Source: Vibrio splendidus (GTDB lineage Bacteria; Pseudomonadota; Gammaproteobacteria; Enterobacterales; Vibrionaceae). From it: DNA of 64,000 nt. A program made the position numbers and the translations under genes. The notes below the pieces were generated by a model. That model did no database searches. It was not told the DNA's origin and saw only the letters and a list, made by a program, of their open reading frames with translations. Below, piece by piece: positions 45,488 to 54,069 of the stretch. The stretch spans positions 1,984,001 through 2,048,000 of the forward strand of contig NZ_AP025508.1 of the NCBI RefSeq assembly GCF_024347615.1, in the 5' to 3' direction. Positions within the stretch are counted from its first letter, which is position 1. Each line of letters starts with the position of its first letter.

Positions 45488-46909
45488 TTGCACGCTAACG
45501 TATATATTCCTGAAGAATTCCTAACGCACATCGAAGCGATCATGCCTAGTAACCTAGATATGGCTTCTTTTGTTGCCTCATGCCAAAAACCACTTCGTAA
45601 AAGTATTCGAGTCAACACACTGAAAATTAGTGTTGAAGACTTCCTAATACGAGCAAAAGAGAAAGGCTGGGAACTGGAACCTGTACCTTGGTGTGAAACG
45701 GGTTTTTGGATTACAGCCGATGAAAGTGAAGCGCCTCTAGGTAATACGGCAGAACACATGTCTGGTCTTTTCTACATCCAAGAAGCCAGTTCTATGATGC
45801 CACCTTCGGCACTTTTCCAAGGCGAAGCTGATTACCAAGCCGTGCTAGATACTGCTGCTGCACCCGGATCTAAAACAACGCAAATCGCTGCGCTAATGAA
45901 TAATCGCGGCGTGTTGGTTGCCAATGAATACGCTGCAAGCCGTGTGAAAGTACTTCACGCCAACATCGAACGTTGTGGCGTTCGTAATGCCGCACTCAGT
46001 AACTTCGATGGTCGAGTTTTCGGTGGTTGGTTGCCAGAACAGTTTGATGCTGTCTTACTGGATGCACCCTGCTCTGGCGAAGGTACCATTCGTAAAGACG
46101 CTGATGCGATGAAGAACTGGACGTATCAATCTGTAGTCGATATTGCCGACACGCAAAAAGACCTAATTGAAAGTGCATTCCATGCTCTTAAACCTAATGG
46201 TGTTTTGGTTTACTCAACATGTACGTTAAGCACTGAAGAGAACCAACAAGTGTGCCATCACCTAAAAGAAACCTTTGGTGATGCGGTTGAGTTTGAATCT
46301 CTTGAATCACTGTTCGACAACGCAAAAGCAACGACTACTGAAGAAGGCTTTCTTCACATCTTCCCTCAGGTGTATGACTCTGAAGGTTTCTTTGTTGCAC
46401 GTATCCGTAAACTAGCGTCTGTGACTCCACCAGAAGTTAAAAAACGCATGGGGAAATTCCCATTTGAAAAAGCGTCAAAGAAAGCTCAACAAGAAGTCGC
46501 TGAACAACTGCTGGGCGCACTCGATATCGAACTACCAAGTGATACTCAAGTTTGGATCCGAGATAAAGACGTTTGGCTGTTCCCTGAGGCGCTAGAGCCT
46601 ATGATCGGTGCATTCCGTTTCTCTCGTATGGGCATCAAGATCGCAGAGACCCATAAAAAAGGTTACCGATGGCAACACCAAGTCGCGACAACACTCGCGA
46701 CAGGTAATGAAGTTAACATCGTAGATCTCAACATCGAAGATGCTCGAGAATGGTTCATGGGCCGAGACGTTCGCCCAGAAGGCTTGTCAGGCAAAGGCGA
46801 AGTGCTAATAAAATACAACGGCGCAATCATCGGCCTTGGTAAATGGGTAGGTAACCGAGTGAAGAATGGCTTACCAAGAGAACTAGTACGCGACAAAAAC
46901 CTTTTCTAG
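45488..46909 (+). CDS. rsmF: 16S rRNA (cytosine-1407-C5)-methyltransferase RsmF
   Basis: Makes m5C1407 in 16S rRNA with S-adenosylmethionine. The 473 residues contain the Rossmann core with DTAAAPGSKTTQ, the DAPCSGEGT motif (catalytic Cys IV) and YSTCTLS (catalytic Cys VI), and a C-terminal PUA-like part. A TTG at 45488 is used: residues HANVYIPEEFLTHI from it match the family N-terminus and the first ATG comes 18 codons later. It follows letB, as in E. coli. Confidence 0.94.
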   Translation: MHANVYIPEEFLTHIEAIMPSNLDMASFVASCQKPLRKSIRVNTLKISVEDFLIRAKEKGWELEPVPWCETGFWITADESEAPLGNTAEHMSGLFYIQEASSMMPPSALFQGEADYQAVLDTAAAPGSKTTQIAALMNNRGVLVANEYAASRVKVLHANIERCGVRNAALSNFDGRVFGGWLPEQFDAVLLDAPCSGEGTIRKDADAMKNWTYQSVVDIADTQKDLIESAFHALKPNGVLVYSTCTLSTEENQQVCHHLKETFGDAVEFESLESLFDNAKATTTEEGFLHIFPQVYDSEGFFVARIRKLASVTPPEVKKRMGKFPFEKASKKAQQEVAEQLLGALDIELPSDTQVWIRDKDVWLFPEALEPMIGAFRFSRMGIKIAETHKKGYRWQHQVATTLATGNEVNIVDLNIEDAREWFMGRDVRPEGLSGKGEVLIKYNGAIIGLGKWVGNRVKNGLPRELVRDKNLF

Positions 46910-46945
46910 TCGTTCGATTAAAGCTCTCACTGTACTGAGAAAAAC

Positions 46946-46985
46946 AAAAAGCCCAAACAATCTTCATTGTTTGGGCTTTTTCTAT
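46946..46985 (+). terminator. rsmF terminator
   Basis: AAAGCCCAAACAAT and ATTGTTTGGGCTTT with a short loop, A run before and T run after, about 40 bases past the rsmF stop. Confidence 0.92.
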
Positions 46986-47100
46986 TCTTGTCGGCTAGTT
47001 CATTTCAAGGGAAGCACTGTAAAATCAACACTTAATTACATAAATATCAATTCAAGTCGCTATTTCCAATAACAAAAATCGCTTATTAGGAAATTTAAAC

Positions 47101-47106
47101 TAGACT
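47101..47106 (+). promoter_or_regulatory. sigma-S-type -10 element of sdsR
   Basis: CTAGACTT (47100-47107) is one base from the sigma-S -10 core CTATACTT. It lies about 7-10 bases before the predicted 5' end of the sRNA. No clear -35 is visible, as is common for sigma-S promoters. Confidence 0.55.
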
Positions 47107-47111
47107 TCAGT

Positions 47112-47199
47112 CTAACAGTCAAAGAATTAGAACGATTAGCGTAGGCTCTTCGGAGCCCTTTCCCCTAAGCCCAAACAGGAAGGTTTGGGCTTTTTTTTT
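47112..47199 (+). ncRNA. sdsR: SdsR (RyeB) small RNA homologue
   Basis: An independent RNA between rsmF and cvfB. From memory, E. coli SdsR runs: UUUAGCG, a GGCUCU/AGAGCC hairpin, UUUCCC, then a terminator hairpin with ACAGGAA in its loop. The same order is present: TTAGCG (47136-47141), GGCTC-TTCG-GAGCC (47144-47157), CTTTCCCC, and a terminator stem AAGCCCAAAC/GTTTGGGCTT with loop AGGAAG and nine T residues. The rsmF terminator lies upstream, so this is not its read-through tail. In E. coli sdsR also lies a few genes beyond yebU (rsmF). SdsR is sigma-S dependent, uses Hfq or ProQ and represses porin and other mRNAs. The 5' end is estimated. Confidence 0.8.
47167..47199 (+). terminator. sdsR terminator
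   Basis: A 10-bp perfect stem and nine T residues on the plus strand. On the opposite strand the T-run is absent, so it serves the sRNA rather than cvfB. Confidence 0.9.
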
Positions 47200-47213
47200 G
47201 CCGACAAGCTCGC

Positions 47214-48053
47214 TTATTTAACTAGGCTGATGCCTTCTTTGTCGATAGTGATCTTGCCAGACTTGTACAAACCACCAATTGTCTTCTTGAACGTACCTTT
47301 GCTGGTTCTGAATGCAGAGAAAATAACTTCCGGAGAAGATTTATCATTCAAAGGTAAGTAACCACCTTTCTTCTCAAGCAGATCGAGAACCTTAGTGCTT
47401 AGGTCATCCATTTTAGCCACACCAATTTTCTGAAGAGACAAGTCAATCTTACCGTCTTCTTCACGAACGTTTTTAATGTAGCCTTTTAGCGCTTTACCTA
47501 TGAACAGCTTACCGATGATGTCTGATGGGAAAATCATGCCCCAATGCTCACCGTTCACGATCGCTTTGTAACCTAACTGGCTGCGCTCAGCGATAATGAG
47601 ATCCACTTGCTCGTTTTGCTTATAAGTCGCAGGCGTGTTGTCTAACCACTTGTTGAACTTTGTTGTACCTACAATGCGGCTAGATGCTTTATCGATATAC
47701 ACATATACTAAGATTGACTGACCTTCGTTTAAACGGCCACGTTGCTCGCTGAAAGGAACAAGAAGGTCTTTACCTTTCACGCCCCAGCTCATGAATGCAC
47801 CGGTGCTGTTTACGCCTTCAACCGTCATCAAGCCAAACTGCCCCACTTGAGCAATTGGTTTTTCAGTCGTTGCAGCAATCTGGTTGTCAGAATCAATGTA
47901 TAAGAAAACATCCAGTTTTTGACCAATTTCAACACCTTCAGGAGTAAATCGTTTTGGCAGCAACACGGTTCCATAGTCGCTAGCGTCAAGGAATACACCG
48001 AAGTCGGCTTGCTTTACTACTTCTAAGTTGTTTATTTGACCAATATTAATCAT
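47214..48053 (-). CDS. cvfB: CvfB family S1 RNA-binding protein
   Basis: A 279-residue cytoplasmic protein of the CvfB/YitL family. Three S1-like domains (about 1-60, 65-130 and 145-215, e.g. GVFLDASDYGTVLLP, GAFMSWGVKGKDLLVP, GKALKGYIKNVREEDGKIDLSL) are followed by a winged helix (about 225-279, with FRTSKGTFKKTIGGLYKSGKI). The start MINIGQINNLEV is preferred; the frame is open for 23 more codons upstream without a good site. A role in RNA-level regulation is inferred from Gram-positive members. Confidence 0.88.
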   Translation of the reverse strand: MINIGQINNLEVVKQADFGVFLDASDYGTVLLPKRFTPEGVEIGQKLDVFLYIDSDNQIAATTEKPIAQVGQFGLMTVEGVNSTGAFMSWGVKGKDLLVPFSEQRGRLNEGQSILVYVYIDKASSRIVGTTKFNKWLDNTPATYKQNEQVDLIIAERSQLGYKAIVNGEHWGMIFPSDIIGKLFIGKALKGYIKNVREEDGKIDLSLQKIGVAKMDDLSTKVLDLLEKKGGYLPLNDKSSPEVIFSAFRTSKGTFKKTIGGLYKSGKITIDKEGISLVK

Positions 48054-48150
48054 CAAGATTTTCTCTACTTTAAATTTGGCGGTGATTATACGTGATCTCT
48101 GATATGCTTTCGCTAGTTTCATTCATATTTTTACATTCTAGGAGACATCG

Positions 48151-49506
48151 TTGATCACCGTTGATAAACAAGATGCGATAACACTCAAAATTAACCATGC
48201 AATGGCGAAGACCAAAAAGCTCGACATGGACGTTTATCTATTCATTCCCGGTGAACTCGGACTCACTCCCGAAGTACTTTCTGAAAGTGCCTTTTTCTAC
48301 AGCTCAATTACTCAAAAGCGCGCCTACTACAGTGACAAGACACTGTTACCTTTGGTACACAGTCGCTTGGCAAAACGTGGACGCTTATCAACGACACAGT
48401 ATCGTGTGAGTTTGAGTTTGTTCGCGTATCAATATGTTATTGCTTTAGATAAAGCCGTGAGCAGTTTAAATAAGACTGATAGTGACGACGTAACAGCGGA
48501 TGAGGTTGATGAAGTTATTGAGCTCGCGTTAGACATCTTGAAGAAGCTTCGCCGAAGTATTCCTTATGAAGAAAACCTCAAACGCTACTACGCAAACATT
48601 GATAACTATCTTTCTTGGTACACAGAGCAAAAGTTCTTATCTCTGGTCTCTCATATGCCGCGTGGCAGCGAATACTCGACGATAAAAGAGCGACTCTTGA
48701 CTTTGTGTGACAAAGAGACTGCCCATCGTAAACTTAATCGCTATAACTCAGCCAAGGTTCGTGAAGACGTAACGCGCCTGAGTAACAAGATGCGACTGCT
48801 GCGACGCTTGATAGAGCACCCTATCGTACTCAAGGAGAAGACCACCTCCATGGGTAAAAACGTTAAGCGTGCCGTTAAAGGTATTGCGACAGGCTTAGTC
48901 ATGGTGGTCGTGACGACAACCGTCATATTGGCTCGTGATTTTCTGGGAGAGATTACCGCTTCTTTCATCGTGTCGATGTCATTTATCTACGCACTGCGTG
49001 AAATATTTAAAGATGACTTGAGAGACATCCTTTGGCGTTGGCTTCGTAAAGGCAAACCCAAGTGGAAGCGTCGCTACTTTGACCCAACAACCAATAAATC
49101 TGTCGGCCACAAGCTTGAATGGTTGGACTATGCGAACTTTTCCAAGTTAGCTGACCGTATTCAATCAATACGCAAGAAACGTGTCGTCCAGCGTGAAGAG
49201 CAAGTCTTGCACTATCGTTCACATACCGAGATGTCGACGTCAACATTCATGAGTGGTTACGAAGAGACTCGTGAAACGTTATCGATCAGCCTGAGAGCGC
49301 TGACACGCTTGATGGACAAGGGGTCAAATAACGTATATCGCCTGAATGAAGGGCAAGTAAGCCGTGAGTCTGTCGAAAAGCGTCACCTGCTCAACCTGAT
49401 CATTAAAGAGAACAATCACGATACTGAACCGACCTATTACCGTTGGAAAATCGTAATGAACCGTTCAAAGATCGTTGATATCGAGCAAATCACCCAAGAG
49501 TCATAG
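48151..49506 (+). CDS. Two-helix membrane protein, unknown function
   Basis: A 451-residue protein that I cannot place in a family. The TTG at 48151 is supported by AGGAG 6 bases upstream. Residues 1-230 are mostly helical and charged and should lie in the cytoplasm. Two hydrophobic segments (about 248-266 and 272-288) form a hairpin, and a basic region (KGKPKWKRR) and a second soluble domain follow. Both large domains would be cytoplasmic. It is divergent from cvfB and not in an operon. Neighbours give no clue. Confidence 0.8.
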   Translation: MITVDKQDAITLKINHAMAKTKKLDMDVYLFIPGELGLTPEVLSESAFFYSSITQKRAYYSDKTLLPLVHSRLAKRGRLSTTQYRVSLSLFAYQYVIALDKAVSSLNKTDSDDVTADEVDEVIELALDILKKLRRSIPYEENLKRYYANIDNYLSWYTEQKFLSLVSHMPRGSEYSTIKERLLTLCDKETAHRKLNRYNSAKVREDVTRLSNKMRLLRRLIEHPIVLKEKTTSMGKNVKRAVKGIATGLVMVVVTTTVILARDFLGEITASFIVSMSFIYALREIFKDDLRDILWRWLRKGKPKWKRRYFDPTTNKSVGHKLEWLDYANFSKLADRIQSIRKKRVVQREEQVLHYRSHTEMSTSTFMSGYEETRETLSISLRALTRLMDKGSNNVYRLNEGQVSRESVEKRHLLNLIIKENNHDTEPTYYRWKIVMNRSKIVDIEQITQES

Positions 49507-49635
49507 CGTTGTTACGGTATGTGGATATTCAATTCACATACCGCTCTTCCACTTGTTCTACGAATGCCTTCAGTTGAACTATGACCTTCAGATCTAGATT
49601 CAGATTCAGATTCCGACCAACCTTATACTTCCGAG

Positions 49636-50121
49636 CTATTTTCTAGAAGGAACTTTCTTAATCGAAAGCGTTAGCGTGAACTCCGCCATTGGTTCATCGC
49701 CATGCAAAGACGGACAAGTCGCGATTATGGTCACGGGTTGATTCACACGCTCGCCAGTAGACATAGTTTCAGCCAGCATAGTGTTGATCAGCTCACCATC
49801 GTTACAAGTGAAATGGACGTCACCTTCTGGGCGCTTCAAGAAGTTACCTGTCACCTCTTTAAATGCCAGCGAGATCTTTTCGCCTTGCTGCTGAGATTTA
49901 CTCATTGCAAGAAAGCCCCCCGCCACATCAGCACCTACTGCTAACACACCAAAGTACATGCTATTGAGGTGGTTCTTAGTTCGTCTTTTGAGAGGAATTT
50001 TCACTTCAACATGTTGATTATCCAGTGCGAGCAGTTTTGGTCGGCATAGCCAGATCAGAGGCACTTTGAAAAAGCCAAACATGCTCAAGTAGAAATTTGC
50101 TTTTTGTAGAGGGGTCAACAT
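49636..50121 (-). CDS. DUF4442 hot-dog fold protein
   Basis: A 161-residue protein of the DUF4442 family, related to PaaI-type acyl-CoA thioesterases. It has an N-terminal amphipathic part, the HLNSMYFGVLAVGADVAGGFLAM helix region that corresponds to the hot-dog catalytic helix, and three beta strands after it. The typical thioesterase Asp or Glu may be the Asp in GADVAGG. The substrate is unknown. Stands alone downstream of a terminator. Confidence 0.78.
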   Translation of the reverse strand: MLTPLQKANFYLSMFGFFKVPLIWLCRPKLLALDNQHVEVKIPLKRRTKNHLNSMYFGVLAVGADVAGGFLAMSKSQQQGEKISLAFKEVTGNFLKRPEGDVHFTCNDGELINTMLAETMSTGERVNQPVTIIATCPSLHGDEPMAEFTLTLSIKKVPSRK

Positions 50122-50190
50122 TCGAGTTACCTAGTCAAATAAGTCATCAGACCAGTTAATCGATTAGCGCTCGAGATGTCAAAAAAATGT

Positions 50191-50228
50191 TACAAAAAAG
50201 AGATATCATCGCATAATGATATCTCTTT
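50191..50228 (-). terminator. Terminator of the PEP-synthase-like gene
   Basis: GAGATATCAT and ATGATATCTC around a 6-base loop, followed on the minus strand by TTTTTTG, about 70 bases past the stop at 50298. Confidence 0.9.
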
Positions 50229-50297
50229 CATTCTCAACGCTTTATTGCTTTAAATAAACTCATACAGCAAGTTGATTTATTTAGACAATAAGCTGGT

Positions 50298-51185
50298 CTA
50301 TGCAGTAACGACTGTCTCAACACCGTCAAGATCAGCGATAAAGCCTTGTAGACGCGGGTAGTCCACCAAGCCTTGAGTCACAAGCAGGACGGGCTTCTTC
50401 GCGTTCAGCGTTGCTTTAACAATCATACTCAACAAGGTAATAACCGCCTCGTTTTGTGGATCAAAAGCATGTTGCTGAGCTTCATTGTGCTTGTCTACGC
50501 CTAAAGTGAAAGACGCTAAGCTATCAACGTTCACTACAACACCATCAAAGTAATGCAGCAATCTTTCGCTCAGTAGCACTGCAGACGGCACATCGCACGA
50601 GAACAGTACTTTCAAACCATTAAGGCCTCGCGGTAAGCCTTGCTCTGCAAGCAAATCAATAATCTTAGCGGCATCGCTTAGTGCTCGTACATACGGTACA
50701 ACCACTTCAACGTTAATACCCTGCTCTCGCAATGTTTTAATTACCTGACACTCTAAAGCGAATGCTTTGCTGTACTCTGATGTTGCATAACGAGCAACCC
50801 CACGAACACCTAGTGCCGGGTTTATCTCTTCGGCTTCACAGTTACCACCAAGTAGTGAACGGAAGCCATAGCTGTCAGCACTACTTAACGCGATACGAAC
50901 AGAAGTATGATTTGGCTGAACGGCAGCTTGGATGGCAATCACTAAGGTCGAAACAAAATGCTCATCGACTGTTTTATCGCCAAGGATCGCATCTAAAGAG
51001 GTTTTTTCGATATCAGTCAGTGTATCTAAGTGACTTTCAATACTTGGGTGATAGAAGATACGATCCATAACCAATTCAGATAATGAAACGTATAAGTGGT
51101 TAGAATTATTATTATCGTTGTAAGAAGGCAGCACATCACCTAAGACCAGTTCTGGGTGCAAAGTGCTTTGATTTTCTTGAGTCAT
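50298..51185 (-). CDS. PEP synthase C-terminal-domain-like protein, likely inactive
   Basis: A 295-residue protein that matches only the C-terminal PEP-binding barrel of PEP synthase. Aligned blocks include INPALGVRGVARY (family NPMLG-RGASRY), EYSKAFALECQVIKTLREQG, LPRGLNGLKVLFSCDVPS (family ENGL-V-MCEIPS), YFDG, FTLGVDKHN and FDPQNEAV. Key positions differ: the proton-donor Cys of CGQGPSDYP reads VTQGLVDYP, the metal-binding Glu of CEIPS is Asp, and GSNDLTQ reads NVDSLAS. The phosphohistidine and ATP-grasp domains are absent. So it may bind PEP or a similar ligand without synthase activity. Divergent from the DAHP synthase gene, which uses PEP; a link is inference. Confidence 0.8.
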   Translation of the reverse strand: MTQENQSTLHPELVLGDVLPSYNDNNNSNHLYVSLSELVMDRIFYHPSIESHLDTLTDIEKTSLDAILGDKTVDEHFVSTLVIAIQAAVQPNHTSVRIALSSADSYGFRSLLGGNCEAEEINPALGVRGVARYATSEYSKAFALECQVIKTLREQGINVEVVVPYVRALSDAAKIIDLLAEQGLPRGLNGLKVLFSCDVPSAVLLSERLLHYFDGVVVNVDSLASFTLGVDKHNEAQQHAFDPQNEAVITLLSMIVKATLNAKKPVLLVTQGLVDYPRLQGFIADLDGVETVVTA

Positions 51186-51392
51186 TGCTGCTCCAGCATT
51201 TTTATGTTGTGTTCAAACGAAAATACCGATAGCTGCCTGTTAATACAAGTGAAAATCCCTTATTTGGCGCTGGCCTGCTGATAAAAATAAGAATATTAGC
51301 AATAACAGAGATAACTTTGACTTAAGAGAGTTTATTCCTCTGTTCAATTCCGTTATCTTAACCACTTCGCAATAGAATAAAAAAGCCATCAC

Positions 51393-52451
51393 ATGCCATT
51401 AAAAACTGATGAGTTGAGAACCCAAGCTCTGGGTCCTATGCCAACTCCTGCCGAACTAGGCAATGCACATCCTATTACTGACGACGTTGCTGAGCGCATT
51501 AAAAATTCTCGCCGCCAAATCGAAGATATTCTAACGGGTCGTGATAACCGCCTATTAGTTATCGTAGGCCCTTGCTCTGTTCACGATACAGAAGCGGCAC
51601 TTGATTACGCCGAGCGTCTAAGTCAGATTCAAGACCAGTACAAAGATGAACTGTTCGTTGTAATGAGAACCTACTTCGAGAAACCTCGTACTGTTGTAGG
51701 TTGGAAGGGTTTGATTACCGATCCTAACCTTGATGGGTCATACGCACTTGAAACAGGCTTGAACAAAGCTCGTAAGCTTCTACTAGATATCAACAAGCTT
51801 GGCCTAGCTACCGCGACTGAATTCCTTGATATGATCACCGGTCAGTACATTGCAGACCTTATCACTTGGGGCGCAATTGGCGCTCGTACGACTGAATCTC
51901 AGATTCACCGTGAAATGGCTTCTGCACTGTCTTGCCCAGTTGGTTTCAAGAACGCAACTAACGGCAACATCAAAATTGCTATTGATGCGATTCGTGCTGC
52001 GCATGCTTCACACTACTTCTACTCGCCAGATAAGAACGGCCGTATGACGGTTTACCGTACTTCTGGCAACCCATACGGTCACGTAATTCTACGTGGTGGT
52101 GATAAAGGCCCTAACTTTGATGCTGAATCTGTAGATAACGCATGTAAGCAACTGGCTGAATTCGATCTACCTCAACGTTTGGTTGTAGACTTTAGCCACG
52201 CTAACTGTCAGAAACAGCACCGTAAACAGTTAGAAGTGGCACAAGACATTTGTGAGCAAATCAAATCTAACAAGAATCAAATTGCAGGCATCATGGCGGA
52301 AAGCTTCATTGTAGAAGGTAACCAGCCAATGACAGATATCAACAACCTAGAATACGGCAAGTCGATTACTGACCCATGCCTAAGCTGGGAAGATACTGCA
52401 ACAATGCTAGATATGCTTGCAACAGCAATTAAAGATAGAAACTTAGCTTAA
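51393..52451 (+). CDS. 3-deoxy-7-phosphoheptulonate (DAHP) synthase, class I
   Basis: First step of aromatic amino acid synthesis: PEP plus erythrose 4-phosphate to DAHP, in the cytoplasm. The 352 residues have GPCSVHD, EKPRTVVGWKGLI, GAIGARTTESQIHRE, PVGFKN and DFSHANCQKQHRKQ, with metal ligands Cys, His, Glu and Asp in place. In E. coli terms the text is closest to the tryptophan-sensitive AroH (TATEFLDM-TGQ-IADLI, SPDKNG-MT-Y-TSGNPYG), although Vibrio genomes often label it aroG; feedback type is therefore not certain. The gene is followed 12 bases later by yajQ. Confidence 0.95.
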   Translation: MPLKTDELRTQALGPMPTPAELGNAHPITDDVAERIKNSRRQIEDILTGRDNRLLVIVGPCSVHDTEAALDYAERLSQIQDQYKDELFVVMRTYFEKPRTVVGWKGLITDPNLDGSYALETGLNKARKLLLDINKLGLATATEFLDMITGQYIADLITWGAIGARTTESQIHREMASALSCPVGFKNATNGNIKIAIDAIRAAHASHYFYSPDKNGRMTVYRTSGNPYGHVILRGGDKGPNFDAESVDNACKQLAEFDLPQRLVVDFSHANCQKQHRKQLEVAQDICEQIKSNKNQIAGIMAESFIVEGNQPMTDINNLEYGKSITDPCLSWEDTATMLDMLATAIKDRNLA

Positions 52452-52463
52452 GGAAACAACACA

Positions 52464-52946
52464 ATGCCATCATTTGACATTATCTCTGAAGTAGAAGCAG
52501 TAGAACTGCGTAACGCGGTAGACAACGCAAACCGTGAACTATCGACTCGTTTCGATTTTCGCGGCGTTGAAGCAAGCTTTGATTACAAAGATGAATCAGT
52601 AAAATTGACTGCTCAAGACGATTTTCAACTGAAGCAAATGCGCGATATCCTTCGTAGCAACCTAACAAAGCGTAATGTTGATCCTAACGCGATGGAAGCG
52701 AAAGCGGCAGACCAAACAGGTCGCACTTGGCACCAAACGGTTATCTTTAAGCAAGGCATCGAAACGGATGTCGCTAAGAAAATCGTTAAGCTAATCAAAG
52801 ACAACAAAGTTAAGGTTCAAGCTTCTATCCAAGGCGACAAAGTTCGTGTAACCGGTAAGAAGCGTGATGACCTACAAGCTGTTATGGCTCTAGTTCGCAG
52901 CGGTGAACTTGGTCAACCTTTCCAGTTTGACAACTTCCGCGACTAA
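52464..52946 (+). CDS. yajQ: YajQ family nucleotide-binding protein
   Basis: A 160-residue YajQ (DUF520) protein. [22 protein letters not shown], the central STRFDFRG and the C-terminal [16 protein letters not shown] are family hallmarks. Members bind c-di-GMP in Xanthomonas and relate to RNA-binding folds. It is 12 bases after the DAHP synthase gene and probably co-transcribed. A strong terminator follows. Confidence 0.95.
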   Translation: MPSFDIISEVEAVELRNAVDNANRELSTRFDFRGVEASFDYKDESVKLTAQDDFQLKQMRDILRSNLTKRNVDPNAMEAKAADQTGRTWHQTVIFKQGIETDVAKKIVKLIKDNKVKVQASIQGDKVRVTGKKRDDLQAVMALVRSGELGQPFQFDNFRD

Positions 52947-53012
52947 TTTTTGAGTTTGAGCGACCGCTTATTTGGGTTGCTCATTCATCAGCACAATGTC
53001 GTGTTCGAAATA

Positions 53013-53048
53013 GCAAAAAGCCACTTCTTTGGGAAGTGGCTTTTTATT
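53013..53048. terminator. Bidirectional terminator
   Basis: AAAAAGCCACTTC and GAAGTGGCTTTTT with a short loop, between the convergent yajQ and siroheme synthase genes. Confidence 0.92.
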
Positions 53049-53127
53049 TATCGGGTCAATGTTATTCAGCGTCTCTAGTCGATTTCAAACAACTAGAAAG
53101 CGCTCACTTCAACTAAAATCTATCAAC

Positions 53128-54069
53128 TCAACTGAGCACTTTGGCAACAGACAGTTTAAGGTCTTTGCCGGCCAGTAAATTGAACTCAACACTCGCTGGT
53201 GGAATAAAGACACACACTCGCAATTTCTCGGCCCTCGCTTGCTCAAGCTTGGTCGACAGCTCTCCACTGTCAGCATAACCTTCTCTTTCTGCGTCTCGGC
53301 GGCACAGGTCAACAAATTCAAATGGACAATCGCTCGGTGAAAGCACTAACTCTGCTTCTTGCATCAAACGTAGGGCCTTCATAGGCAATAACTCAACGTC
53401 TTGCTCAAATTCAATCCAAGTTACCTGACCTTCACTATCAACTTGCTCAGTCAGCGACTGTTGATAATACGATTCAAGTTGCTCCCTATCCGTCACTTGA
53501 TTGATAAAACTGGATGACAAAAAGCGTTCCCAAAATTTGCGGCGTTCATCAACAGTAGGAAAGGACTCCTTAATCGAATTGCGTTTTGATGCACCAAAGT
53601 CCGCAATCAAACCTATGTTTTGTGGCAATACCGTTTCGAGTTTTTCTCTAATATTTCTCACCAAAACAGGTGATGCGCCCCCACTTGAGATCGCAATTTG
53701 GATTCTTCCGCGATTTATCATTGAGGGAGTGATGAAGTCACAATAGGGTAAGTCATCGACCACATTGACAAGAATACCCATTTTTTTTGCATCATTATGT
53801 ACTTGATGATTTAGGTTTGGATTGTCTGTTGTTGCCCACACTTGTAAGTAGTTTTTCGAGATAAGTTGTGAAGAGTAAAAATTTTGAATCCAATGTAATT
53901 TATTCTCATCGACAAGCTGCTTTAAGTAAGGCTCTACCTTTGGGGACACTAACGTGACATCCGCCCCAGCTCTTAACAAGCTATCGACTTTTCGGCAAGC
54001 AACCTCACCCCCACCCACCACTAAGATCGGCTTATTTTCTACATCTAAAAACATTGGGAAATAACGCAT
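53128..54069 (-). CDS. Siroheme synthase domain protein (precorrin-2 dehydrogenase/ferrochelatase) with SUMT-like remnant
   Basis: A 313-residue protein. Residues 1-215 match the CysG N-terminal module: VVGGGEVACRKV (NAD site), NVVDD with the Asp needed for dehydrogenase and chelatase chemistry, and SSGGASPVLVRNIREKLE with the regulatory Ser. It makes sirohydrochlorin and siroheme from precorrin-2 for sulfite or nitrite reductase. The last 95 residues resemble the start of the SUMT methyltransferase domain (ELLPMKALRLMQEAELVL, then VDLCRRDAERE) but lack the SAM-binding GAGPGD and GGDPFIFGRG motifs. A separate methyltransferase must supply precorrin-2. Confidence 0.88.
   Translation of the reverse strand: MRYFPMFLDVENKPILVVGGGEVACRKVDSLLRAGADVTLVSPKVEPYLKQLVDENKLHWIQNFYSSQLISKNYLQVWATTDNPNLNHQVHNDAKKMGILVNVVDDLPYCDFITPSMINRGRIQIAISSGGASPVLVRNIREKLETVLPQNIGLIADFGASKRNSIKESFPTVDERRKFWERFLSSSFINQVTDREQLESYYQQSLTEQVDSEGQVTWIEFEQDVELLPMKALRLMQEAELVLSPSDCPFEFVDLCRRDAEREGYADSGELSTKLEQARAEKLRVCVFIPPASVEFNLLAGKDLKLSVAKVLS

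Noticed and set aside
45448-45759. Minus-strand 103-codon frame over the rsmF start
   Set aside because: Overlaps the conserved RsmF N-terminus and the promoter region; no family match.
46946-47200. Second hairpin after rsmF as a mere tandem terminator
   Set aside because: A strong terminator already ends rsmF, and the intervening DNA carries a promoter-like element and the ordered SdsR motifs.
49585-49625. Run of AGATTC units (about three copies)
   Set aside because: Too short and low in complexity to separate from chance between two genes.
51186-51392. TyrR or TrpR operator before the DAHP synthase gene
   Set aside because: No sequence close to either consensus was found in the 207-base region.
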